Origin: a bacterium
GTDB lineage: Bacteria; Ratteibacteria; UBA8468; B48-G9; JAFGKM01
Length of the DNA stretch: 31,117 nucleotides
Reading direction: 5' to 3'
Assembly (NCBI GenBank): GCA_029548585.1
Contig: JAKPNC010000183.1
Location: 1-31,117 of the forward strand
Positions 24,509 through 31,117 of this stretch are shown here, one piece after another (position 1 is the first letter of the stretch; each line of letters begins with the position of its first letter). Under the pieces are notes generated by a model. The model saw only the letters and a program-made list of their open reading frames with translations. It was not told where the DNA came from and did not search any database. Made by a program: the position numbers and the translations under genes.

Positions 24509-26044
24509 CTAATGCCTGAAGTGCCTCATACCGGTCATCACCATGGAGATGCCCAGCCTGTCGCACGTTTCTATGACATCCTTGTCCTTCAGTGATCCGC
24601 CGGGCTGCATGACGGCTGTCACCCCCGCTTCCTTTGCTACCTCTATGCTGTCCGGGAAAGGGAAGAATGCGTCCGACGCCATGACGAGGGGGCTGGGAGC
24701 GGACTTGAAATTGTCTCTCATCTTCATCAGTGCGATCCTCGTGGAATCGTACCTTGACATCTGTCCCGCGCCGATGCCCAGGGTCCTGTTTTCCGCAGCG
24801 AAAACGATGGCGTTGGATTTGACATGCTTGCATACTGTCCAGGCGAACTTGAGCGCGGTCAGTTCTTTCTCGCAAGGTTGTTTTCGGGTGGCAGTTACAA
24901 GCTTTTCAAAATCCTTCTCGTCGGCCGTCTGCACCAGGAGTCCGTCGTTCAGGGTCCTGAAATCGTAGCGGGGATTAACGGCGGAAGGGCTCTGTATTAT
25001 CCTCAGGTTTTCCTTCTTCCTGAATATCCTGAGGGCTTCATCCTCGTAGTCCGGAGCTATTATGACCTCGTAAAACCTCTTTGACAAACTCCTGGCAAGA
25101 TCTGCGCAGACCTTACCGTTGAACCCGACTATCCCGCCGAAAGCGCTGAGAGGATCCGTTTCAAGCGCCCTTTCATACGCTTCGGAAAGGTCCTTCCCCG
25201 TGGCCGCTCCGCATGGGTTGGTATGCTTTATGATGGCGCAGCTTCCTTCGGGAAGGCGGTTTACCAAGAGGTAGGTTGCTTCCATGTCGAGCAGGTTGTT
25301 GAAGGAAAGCTCCTTGCCCTGGAACTGCTTGCGGGGAAACGGCTCCATGTTTGAAAACCTGTACCATGCCGCTTTCTGGTGCGGGTTTTCCCCGTACCGC
25401 AGATCCTGGACTTTCTGCATCCTGATATCCATTTCCGCTGGCAGTTCTTCTTTCTCCAGCTTTTGGGCAAAATACGATGATATGATGAAATCGTACCTTG
25501 CGGTGTGGCGAAAAACTTCCCTTGCGCAGCGGAAAGAGAAATCTTCGCTCACACTGCCGTTATTTTTCTCCATCTCTTCCATGAACTCCCCGTAGAGCTT
25601 TTCCGTTGAAAGGACGCAGACGTTCCTGTAATTCTTTGAAGCCGCCCTTATCATGGTCGGCCCGCCTATGTCTATATTCTCGATTATTTCCTCGTGGGAA
25701 GCCCCTTTCTTAAGGGTCTCCTCAAAAGGATAAAGGTTGCATACGACCAGGTCTATGGGAAGGAGGCTGTTTTCTTTCATCTGGCGCACGTGTTCTCCGT
25801 TATCCCTGACGGCAAGCAGGCCCCCGTAAATCTTCGGATGGAGGGTCTTCACCCTTCCGTCGAGAATCTCGGGGAAACCGGTGAAGTCAGATATCTCCCC
25901 TGCCTCTATTCCGGCGGCTTTGAGTGTTCTTGATGTGCCCCCCGTGGAAAGAAGATCCACCCCGTATTTTCTGAGGAAGCGCGCAAGCTCTACTATATCC
26001 TTCTTGTCCGAAACGCTCAATATGGCACGTTCTACCTTTATCAT
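24509..26044 (-). CDS. purH: Bifunctional AICAR transformylase/IMP cyclohydrolase
   Basis: PurH catalyses the last two steps of purine synthesis, formylation of AICAR and ring closure to IMP. The N-terminal MGS-like cyclohydrolase domain is seen (LSVSDKKDIVELAR, LLSTGGTSRTL, RVKTLHPKIYGGLLA, DLVVCNLYPFEET). The transformylase domain carries LRYGENPHQKAAWY, IKHTNPCGAATG, DPLSAFGG, SNAIVFA and ASDAFFPFPDSIE. Length (511) is standard. GAGGAG lies about 6 bases before the ATG. It follows the helicase gene by 88 bases in a minus-strand series that starts with pyrimidine genes. No internal frameshift is visible. Confidence 0.97.
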   Translation of the reverse strand: MIKVERAILSVSDKKDIVELARFLRKYGVDLLSTGGTSRTLKAAGIEAGEISDFTGFPEILDGRVKTLHPKIYGGLLAVRDNGEHVRQMKENSLLPIDLVVCNLYPFEETLKKGASHEEIIENIDIGGPTMIRAASKNYRNVCVLSTEKLYGEFMEEMEKNNGSVSEDFSFRCAREVFRHTARYDFIISSYFAQKLEKEELPAEMDIRMQKVQDLRYGENPHQKAAWYRFSNMEPFPRKQFQGKELSFNNLLDMEATYLLVNRLPEGSCAIIKHTNPCGAATGKDLSEAYERALETDPLSAFGGIVGFNGKVCADLARSLSKRFYEVIIAPDYEDEALRIFRKKENLRIIQSPSAVNPRYDFRTLNDGLLVQTADEKDFEKLVTATRKQPCEKELTALKFAWTVCKHVKSNAIVFAAENRTLGIGAGQMSRYDSTRIALMKMRDNFKSAPSPLVMASDAFFPFPDSIEVAKEAGVTAVMQPGGSLKDKDVIETCDRLGISMVMTGMRHFRH

Positions 26045-26132
26045 CTTTATCTCCTCTTTTTGTGGATTTTCAGGTCCCGCTCCCGTAACCCTTCCGGACG
26101 GATTTCCCGGCCGCGGGGCGCAATTCCCCGTT

Positions 26133-28049
26133 TCAGGAGAAATCCCATTCCTCGAAGACGTGGCCGGGGATGTTCTCTATGAAGACAGATTTCCTGTTAA
26201 GCAGAGGACCAAATATATCCCTTACGTGGTAAGATATGTATATGTCTTCTTTTGCCCTGGTGACGGCGACATAGAAGATCCTTCTCTCTTCTTCGAGGGC
26301 CTTTGAATCGGACCGGGAATACGGATGGGGAAAGTGGTTCCCGGAGACTCCTATCACAAAAACTATCTTCCATTCAAGCCCTTTTGCCTGGTGTATCGTT
26401 GAAAGTATGACAGGGATTCTCTCCGTTGACTGTGACTGCTCCCCCCTGGAATATTCCTGCAGCGAAGATTCCGACAGAAAATCTGCAAGGCTGCCGTAGG
26501 ACAAGGAGATTGATTTAAGCATCTCTATGTCCTCCTTTCTTTCCGTGAAATCCTTGTATTGCTTCTCAAGGTATCCCATGTAAAACTTTGTCATGAGTGA
26601 TTCTATGGAGGATGATATGTCTTCTTCCCGCAGGCTTTCGAGTATGGTTAAAATGTTTTCAATGCTCTGTTTTGCCCTTGACGAAGGCTTTTCTGATTCT
26701 ACCAGTCGGGCGTACTCCTTCAGGTTCCCTGCCCCGTCGAGCTTTCCGAGAAGGATTCCCGACGTCTTTTCTCCTATACCGGGGGAGATGGAGAAGAGCC
26801 TTTTCCACGCAAGCCTGTCGTTGAAATTCACCATGATCCTGAAAAAGGCAAGCACGTCCTTGATGTGAGCCTGTTCGAAAAACCTCAGCCCTCCTCTCAT
26901 TATGTAGGGGATTCTCAACTTGTTCATCTCTATTTCGAGCTGGGCCGACTGGTATCTGGACCTGAAGAGTATGCCTATGTCGGAAGGCTTTATGCCCGAC
27001 TCCAGGAGATGGAGTATTCTCTGGGAGACAAAAGCGGCTTCGTCGCGGGAATAATAACATTTTACAACTACGGGCTTTATCCCGTTTTCCCTCACGCTCC
27101 TGAGGTTCTTGTGAAACTGGAGCCTGTTCTGGGATATTATGCTGTTGGCAAGTTTCAGTATCTGGGGGGTGCTTCGGTAATTGGTCTTGAGATAGAATGT
27201 ACGGGCATTAGGGTACATCCTGGGGAAATCGAGGATGTTATTTATGGTGGCTCCCCGGAATGAATATATGCTCTGGGCATCGTCTCCCACGGCTGTTATG
27301 TTCCCGTGAGTTCTCGCAAGCTGGTAGAGAACCATAGACTGGATCCTGTTGGTGTCGTGGTATTCGTCAACCAGGATGTACCTGAACTGGCCGGATATTT
27401 TTGAACCGACGTTTTCGTTTTTCATCAGCCTGTGCCAGTAGAGAAGTATATCGTCGAAATCGAGCAGGTTAGACCTGTTCTTCCTTTTTTGGTACTCCCT
27501 GGAGATCATTTCGATATGAGGGATGAGGTTGCTGTAAACCGGAGTCCTGGTTTCGATTACCTCCTTGATGCTTTCGTCGGTGTTGGCAGAGAGGCTCAGG
27601 ACGTTCTTTATCTTTCCGGGATTCGGGAAATCCTCCCTGTTGCGGAGGTCTCCTACAATTTCCTTAATAAGGGAGCAGCTGTCTTCCTCGTCGAGGATGG
27701 TAAAGTTCGGCTGGATGTTGACCTCTTCCGGGTATGTTCTCAGAAGCCGGTTGCCCACGTGGTGGAAGGTCCCGGCATAAAGGTTTCCGGGATACGCCCC
27801 GGTTATGCGCTCTATCCTGCCTATCATCTCCCGGGCGGCCTTGTTGGTGAAGGTGACAAGCATGATTGAAGACGGGGGAACTCCCCTTTCCATGAGGTAG
27901 CATACCCTGTAAACGAGCACCCTGGTCTTCCCGGAGCCTGCCCCTGCAAGAACGAGGCACGGGCCTTCAGCTTCCTTCACTATCTGCAACTGCTCGGGGT
28001 TGAGCTGGTTTGAATAATCTATGGAGGCGGGGATAATCCTGCTGTTCAT
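26133..28049 (-). CDS. UvrD/Rep-type SF1A DNA helicase
   Basis: This 638-residue 3'-5' SF1A helicase resembles Rep/PcrA/UvrD. The motifs are LNPEQLQIV (Q-type start), Walker A GAGSGKT (~36-42), LVTFTNKAAREM, motif II, VGDDAQSIYSFRGA, LKTNYRS, GILFRSRYQSAQLE and STIHQAKGLEW, with a VAVTRAKEDIYIS end. Motif II is written DEYHDTN (228-234), with His231 where relatives have Gln. It is slightly shorter than PcrA/UvrD and ends soon after motif VI without a long C-terminal tail, as in Rep. It overlaps the pyrB stop (ATGA), so translation is coupled to pyrimidine genes. Repair or replication restart are typical roles; which applies cannot be said. Confidence 0.94.
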   Translation of the reverse strand: MNSRIIPASIDYSNQLNPEQLQIVKEAEGPCLVLAGAGSGKTRVLVYRVCYLMERGVPPSSIMLVTFTNKAAREMIGRIERITGAYPGNLYAGTFHHVGNRLLRTYPEEVNIQPNFTILDEEDSCSLIKEIVGDLRNREDFPNPGKIKNVLSLSANTDESIKEVIETRTPVYSNLIPHIEMISREYQKRKNRSNLLDFDDILLYWHRLMKNENVGSKISGQFRYILVDEYHDTNRIQSMVLYQLARTHGNITAVGDDAQSIYSFRGATINNILDFPRMYPNARTFYLKTNYRSTPQILKLANSIISQNRLQFHKNLRSVRENGIKPVVVKCYYSRDEAAFVSQRILHLLESGIKPSDIGILFRSRYQSAQLEIEMNKLRIPYIMRGGLRFFEQAHIKDVLAFFRIMVNFNDRLAWKRLFSISPGIGEKTSGILLGKLDGAGNLKEYARLVESEKPSSRAKQSIENILTILESLREEDISSSIESLMTKFYMGYLEKQYKDFTERKEDIEMLKSISLSYGSLADFLSESSLQEYSRGEQSQSTERIPVILSTIHQAKGLEWKIVFVIGVSGNHFPHPYSRSDSKALEEERRIFYVAVTRAKEDIYISYHVRDIFGPLLNRKSVFIENIPGHVFEEWDFS

Positions 28050-28969
28050 TTAATGCTTCCCGTGGTAAGGTAGAGGACCGACATCCTGACTGCAATGCCG
28101 TTGGTCACCTGGTCGAGGATAAGGGCGTTCTCTTTTTCTGCTATTTCGGATTTGATCTCAACCCCCCTGTTCATGGGGCCCGGATGCATGATGACTGCCC
28201 CTTTCTTTATCATTCCGTACTTGATCCCGTCAATGCCGTAATACATGCTGTATTCCTTGAGGGAAGAGAGAAAATTTTCCTTCTGCCTTTCTTTCTGCAG
28301 CCGTAGGATATAGACCACGTCCGCATCCTGAAGAGCTTCCTTTATGTCGTAGGTTATTACCGCTCCCATCCTGTCCAGCTGGGCGGGTACTATAGTGGGA
28401 GGGCCGCATGCGTAAACCTTGGCCCCGAGCTTGCTGAATCCCCAGATGTTAGACCTTGCAACCCTGCTGTGGAGTATGTCTCCTATTATGGCTATCTTTA
28501 TCCCTTCTATCCGCCCGAGGGCTTCTTTTACTGTGAAAAGGTCGAGAAGAGCCTGGGTCGGATGCTCGTGGCATCCGTCCCCGGCGTTTATCACCGCGGA
28601 CGAAACATTCCTGCTTATGAGCTCGGGGGCTCCCGATACCGAATGCCTTACCACGAAACAGTCAACCTTCATGGCCTCTATGTTCTGAGCCGTATCCACG
28701 ATGGTTTCGCCCTTTGAGATGCTCGAGGTTGCCACCTCGAAGCTCAGGACATCGGCGGAGAGCCTTTTTGCGGCCAGTTCGAAAGAAGTCTTTGTCCGGG
28801 TGCTCGGTTCGAAAAAGAGGTTTACTATCGTCTTGCCCCTCAATGCCGGAACCTTTTTCACCGCCCGGCTGCTGATTTCCTTGAAGGAATCTGCGGTTTC
28901 GAGGATGTTTTCTATGTTTTCCCTGGTGAGATTTTCAAGTCCTATCAGGTCTTTTGCGTGCCATGTCAT
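28046..28969 (-). CDS. pyrB: Aspartate carbamoyltransferase catalytic subunit
   Basis: PyrB joins carbamoyl phosphate and aspartate in pyrimidine synthesis. The carbamoyl-phosphate site is FFEPSTRTKTSFE; RHSVSGAPEL and HEHPTQALLDLFTV, with its HPTQ, mark ATCase rather than ornithine transcarbamylase. IIGDILHSRVARSN and MHPGPMNRGVEI complete the fold. The ATG at 28969 is preferred to TTG 28978, giving 307 residues. Neither has a Shine-Dalgarno, and the start lies 35 bases inside pyrR, so translation probably depends on pyrR. It overlaps the helicase start by four bases. No pyrI regulatory subunit and no pyrC follow, although pyrC is the usual neighbour. Confidence 0.96.
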   Translation of the reverse strand: MTWHAKDLIGLENLTRENIENILETADSFKEISSRAVKKVPALRGKTIVNLFFEPSTRTKTSFELAAKRLSADVLSFEVATSSISKGETIVDTAQNIEAMKVDCFVVRHSVSGAPELISRNVSSAVINAGDGCHEHPTQALLDLFTVKEALGRIEGIKIAIIGDILHSRVARSNIWGFSKLGAKVYACGPPTIVPAQLDRMGAVITYDIKEALQDADVVYILRLQKERQKENFLSSLKEYSMYYGIDGIKYGMIKKGAVIMHPGPMNRGVEIKSEIAEKENALILDQVTNGIAVRMSVLYLTTGSIK

Positions 28970-29486
28970 TTTTTTCAAGGAGGATAACCTCGTCGGCTTT
29001 ATCTATCTCTTTAACCTTTACTTCCACCATTTCGCTTACTTTCGTGCGGATAATCTGTCCCGTGAAATCAGCCTGGATCGGGAGTTCCCTGTGGCCCCTG
29101 TCTATCAATACGAAAAGCCTTACCTTTGACGGCCTTCCCAGGTCCGTGATGGCGTCAAGGGCGGCCCTGATGGTTCTTCCGGTGAAGAGGACGTCGTCAA
29201 CCAGCAGGATCTGCTTTCCGTCAATGTTGAAGAATATGTTTGTCTGGGAAACTACCGGATGGGAGCCTATCTTGCTGAAATCGTCCCGGTAAAGGTTTAT
29301 GTCAAGGTATCCCACGGGTATTTCGGGGTCGGTGAAGAAATTTCTCATCCTGTCGGCAAGCACGGCGCCCCGTCTCTTGATGCCTATGACGCAAAATCCT
29401 TTTTTCCCGAAATGCTTCTCGGCTTCTGCGGCTGTGTCTCTCAGTATCCTGTCCATCCCGGTTCCGTTCATTATTTTTTTCGGCAT
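28935..29486 (-). CDS. pyrR: PyrR pyrimidine operon regulator/uracil PRTase
   Basis: This 183-residue phosphoribosyltransferase of the PyrR family has the PRPP loop VLLVDDVLFTGRTIRAALD. The N-terminal FCVIGIKRRGAVLADRM, LDINLYRDD and the C-terminal tail LFVLIDRGHRELPIQADFTG are diagnostic. PyrR binds pyr mRNA in the presence of UMP and can also make UMP from uracil. The start is uncertain: ATG 29486, 29471 and 29456 are in frame, none with a good Shine-Dalgarno. It is the first gene of the pyrR-pyrB-helicase series. The 108-base gap to the divergent gene leaves little room for a classical PyrR attenuator. Confidence 0.95.
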   Translation of the reverse strand: MPKKIMNGTGMDRILRDTAAEAEKHFGKKGFCVIGIKRRGAVLADRMRNFFTDPEIPVGYLDINLYRDDFSKIGSHPVVSQTNIFFNIDGKQILLVDDVLFTGRTIRAALDAITDLGRPSKVRLFVLIDRGHRELPIQADFTGQIIRTKVSEMVEVKVKEIDKADEVILLEKNDMARKRPDRT

Positions 29487-29530
29487 ATATATATGATACC
29501 ATATATCAGGGATAATTTAAACTTTGCCCG
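29484..29530. promoter_or_regulatory. AT-rich divergent promoter region
   Basis: An alternating TA-rich block lies between pyrR and the lipoprotein gene. On the minus strand, TTTAAA and TATCAT with 17 bases between them could drive pyrR with a leader of only a few bases. On the plus strand, GATAAT near 29511 is a possible -10 without a clear -35. The assignment is weak. Confidence 0.35.
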
Positions 29531-29532
29531 TT

Positions 29533-29576
29533 TTCCCGCAGGCTGGCTCATCAATCCCGATGGGTTCCTGCGGGAA
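29533..29576 (+). promoter_or_regulatory. Stem-loop in leader of lipoprotein gene
   Basis: A perfect 10-base inverted repeat, TTCCCGCAGG (29533-29542) with CCTGCGGGAA (29567-29576), encloses a 24-base loop that can form an inner 4-base stem (CATC/GATG). It ends only 7 bases before the AGGAGG of the lipoprotein gene. It could block or protect the ribosome site on the plus strand, or act as a structure in minus-strand RNA if pyrR transcripts start further upstream. No T-run follows, so it is not a simple terminator. Confidence 0.6.
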
Positions 29577-29594
29577 TCTGCGAGGAGGTGTGAT

Positions 29595-29918
29595 ATGAGA
29601 AAAGTAATCGTTTTGGCTCTTCTGTTCCTGCCGCTTCTTCTCTCCTGCAACCGCAGGGAGAAGGAAGAGGATCTCGGTATTCTCAATGCTCCGGAAAAGT
29701 ATACCGGGGTAATGGGAAAGACCCTCAAGAAAACCAAGGCCATGGACAGCCTGCTTTACCTCAAAAACAAGATAAACACATTCCAGATACAGGAAGGCAG
29801 GTATCCCGCCTCTCTGAACGAGCTTGTTGAAAAGAAGTATATTGAAAAGCTTCCCGTTCCTCCGGAAGAAATGGTTTTTACATACGATTCTTCAACGGGA
29901 AAGGTTGACGTGAAATAA
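29595..29918 (+). CDS. Small lipoprotein with pseudopilin-like tail
   Basis: This 107-residue protein has a lipoprotein signal (MRKVIVLALLFLPLLLSC, lipobox LLSC, acylated Cys18) and a charged linker. Its C-terminal half (LYLKNKINTFQIQEGRYPA, SLNELVEKKYIEKLP) resembles the non-helical part of GspG-type pseudopilins, where a GxYP and a PxxxxxxY stretch recur. Unlike a true pseudopilin it lacks the prepilin peptidase site and N-terminal hydrophobic helix, so it is probably a membrane-anchored outlier of that domain. The start is set by AGGAGGTG (29583-29590). The reading frame is open upstream to 29259, but that extension would run through the pyrR region and is not believed. It converges on the dockerin gene. 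Function unknown. Confidence 0.78.
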   Translation: MRKVIVLALLFLPLLLSCNRREKEEDLGILNAPEKYTGVMGKTLKKTKAMDSLLYLKNKINTFQIQEGRYPASLNELVEKKYIEKLPVPPEEMVFTYDSSTGKVDVK

Positions 29919-29952
29919 GACGGGCTTGATGCCGGGACTTCATTCCAATCCG

Positions 29953-29974
29953 CTTCCACATGGGTATGTGGAAG
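29953..29974 (+). other. Hairpin downstream of lipoprotein gene
   Basis: CTTCCACA (29953-29960) pairs with TGTGGAAG (29967-29974) around a six-base loop TGGGTA. It lies 35 bases after the lipoprotein stop and directly precedes a larger hairpin. It may add to termination. Confidence 0.45.
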
Positions 29975-29979
29975 GCAAA

Positions 29980-30009
29980 GGAAAAGGCGGAGATGTCTCC
30001 GCCTTTTCC
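29980..30009. terminator. Bidirectional hairpin terminator between converging genes
   Basis: A long perfect stem pairs GGAAAAGGCGGAG (29980-29992) with CTCCGCCTTTTCC (29997-30009) around loop ATGT. It lies midway between the lipoprotein gene (+) and the dockerin gene (-), so it could end both transcripts. The stem itself ends in a short T-run on each strand, but no long external T-tract follows. Confidence 0.7.
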
Positions 30010-30026
30010 CTTGAATATCTTCCATT

Positions 30027-31117
30027 TTACATGACGGGTGTCCACACCGAGAGGATCTGCCGTAGAAGCATTATGACGTCCATTATGTTGACTCCGCCGC
30101 TCCCGTTCATGTCCGCAAGCATAACCAGTCCCATGTACGGAGGCTGGTAAACGTTTTCTCCGATGGTTACGGGCATTCCCAGCGACATTCTCAGGCAGAG
30201 AAGAAGGTCTTGTATGTTGACCGTTCCGTCCTGGTTTATGTCTCCCGTATTGGCAAACGCGAACGTTTCGTTGAGTTGCAGGACAAGAAGGTCGAAGTTA
30301 TACTGGCCGTCGTCTCTCGTTGGATTTGTGGTATATTCCTTGAAGAGGATATTCCTGCCGTCTGGACTCCACCACATGCGTCCATCCCTGTATCCTTCCG
30401 TAAGCTGTGAGACCTGCTTTGTCAGGACATCTATGATGAATATAGGCGAGTCGTCGAGCCATTTCTTGAAGACTATCCATCTGGAACCCGGGTGCCAGCT
30501 GTGGGGTCCGCATACCCATTCATCTTCTTCCGCGTCCATTCCGTCCGGCAGTCCGTCCACCAGCACCTGTTTGTTCGTTCCGTCGGATTGCATTATCCAA
30601 AGGTCGCTGGTATCGTCCGTGCCCCAATTTCTGCGGTGGTAGGAGATCCACTGTCCGTCGGGGCTCCATGCCGCCCAGTTTTCGCAGAAGTCTCCTTCTT
30701 CTTCGGAAAGCATGACAAGCCCGCTTCCGTCTCTCCTTACCTTGTATATTCTTGAATGATCGTCATCGTTGGCATCCGCGCTGAAAAGTACCCACTGTGA
30801 ATCAGGGCTCCAGCTGTGCTTACTGCAGTTATCCATGTTCCCGGAAATCTTCAGAGGATTGGTGCCGTCTATATTCATGACCCATATGTCCTCATCGCAT
30901 GTGCGGAAGGCTATCTTTGTTCCGTCCGGGCTGATCATGGGCTTCACCTCGCACCCGTCCTCTACCACGGGGCCTCCATGAACCAGGGTAAGGTTCTGTT
31001 GGTTGGACCCGTCCACGTTCATAATCCATATCTGGGCATCGCTTTCAGGCTCTCTCTGGAATACTATCTTTGTTCCGTCCGGGGTGAAGTTGCCGTGGGT
31101 GTCACATGATTCGTTAT
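30027..31117 (-). CDS. TolB-like beta-propeller protein with C-terminal dockerin, 5' end beyond window
   Basis: The frame is open to the window edge on the upstream side, so the N-terminus, including any signal peptide, is not seen. The visible part consists of repeated blades of a TolB/WD40-like propeller, with SPDGTKIAF, SPDSQWVLF, SPDGQWISY and SPDGRNILF, alternating with IWVMNIDGTN-type strands. The last 72 residues are a type I dockerin with two calcium loops: GDINQDGTVNIQD and ADMNGSGGVNIMD. Dockerins normally bind cohesins on cell-surface scaffolds; many non-cellulosomal bacteria also have them. The protein is therefore probably extracellular or surface-attached. Its partner cohesin is not in the window. 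Confidence 0.9.
   Translation of the reverse strand, partial: NESCDTHGNFTPDGTKIVFQREPESDAQIWIMNVDGSNQQNLTLVHGGPVVEDGCEVKPMISPDGTKIAFRTCDEDIWVMNIDGTNPLKISGNMDNCSKHSWSPDSQWVLFSADANDDDHSRIYKVRRDGSGLVMLSEEEGDFCENWAAWSPDGQWISYHRRNWGTDDTSDLWIMQSDGTNKQVLVDGLPDGMDAEEDEWVCGPHSWHPGSRWIVFKKWLDDSPIFIIDVLTKQVSQLTEGYRDGRMWWSPDGRNILFKEYTTNPTRDDGQYNFDLLVLQLNETFAFANTGDINQDGTVNIQDLLLCLRMSLGMPVTIGENVYQPPYMGLVMLADMNGSGGVNIMDVIMLLRQILSVWTPVM

Noticed and set aside
24423..24875. 150-residue minus-strand frame overlapping the end of purH in another frame
   Set aside because: It reads through the purH transformylase end and is rich in Arg/Gly/His typical of an off-frame translation.
26045..26132. Terminator of the helicase gene
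   Set aside because: A CGGGG/CCCCG stem of five pairs is present without a following T-run; not enough.
29259..29594. Upstream extension of the lipoprotein frame giving a 219-residue protein
   Set aside because: It would be antisense to pyrR and hides a good signal peptide in the middle; AGGAGGTG and the lipobox support the start at 29595.
1..31117. CRISPR arrays, insertion sequences, phage or attachment sites
   Set aside because: No regularly spaced repeat, transposase, integrase or terminal inverted repeats with target duplication were seen.

Overview
The window comes from a bacterial chromosome. It opens inside a 5S rRNA gene and then carries about 22 protein genes on both strands. The organism looks diderm: it has a lipobox lipoprotein, signal-peptide proteins of the LysM/FecR type and a CHASE2 sensor. 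Base composition is near half GC by eye, and the core genes strongly prefer AGG for Arg and ATA for Ile. I cannot place it in a phylum. No mobile element, CRISPR array, tRNA or phage gene was found.

Layout. (1) 1-8211, plus strand: 5S rRNA 3' end, a PHP-like protein, ribosomal protein L13, a homocitrate/Re-citrate synthase-like enzyme, GatA, an inositol-monophosphatase-family enzyme overlapping a soluble GAF histidine kinase, a small Trbp111-like tRNA-binding protein and a nitrilase-superfamily amidase. (2) 8234-11293, minus strand: alanine racemase, an RluB/RsuA-type pseudouridine synthase and a NamZ-like exo-muramidase, with overlapping ends. (3) 11516-15417, plus strand: a LysM-FecR-Fn3-like envelope protein followed by a CHASE2/HD-GYP protein. 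Regions 2 and 3 diverge from two near-consensus sigma70-type promoters and share a cell-wall theme. (4) 15434-20579, plus strand: a compact cassette of a ceramidase-like hydrolase, a GH2-like glycosidase and a creatininase-family protein. The first two, GH2 most clearly, differ from the core genes in codon use. A radical SAM protein follows at 20754-21701. (5) 21691-29486, minus strand: pyrR, pyrB, a UvrD/Rep-type helicase, purH, a GIDE-domain protein with an EF-hand-like loop, LemA and an HI0933-family flavoprotein. (6) 29595-31117: a small plus-strand lipoprotein with a pseudopilin-like tail faces a minus-strand beta-propeller/dockerin protein that runs off the window end.

The core genes serve nucleotide synthesis, translation and wall-precursor supply. 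The most promising unexplained units are the three-enzyme cassette, whose active-site motifs depart from the named families; the LysM-FecR/CHASE2-HD-GYP pair, which may couple envelope state to cyclic-di-GMP breakdown; and the LemA-GIDE pair carrying a calcium-type loop.
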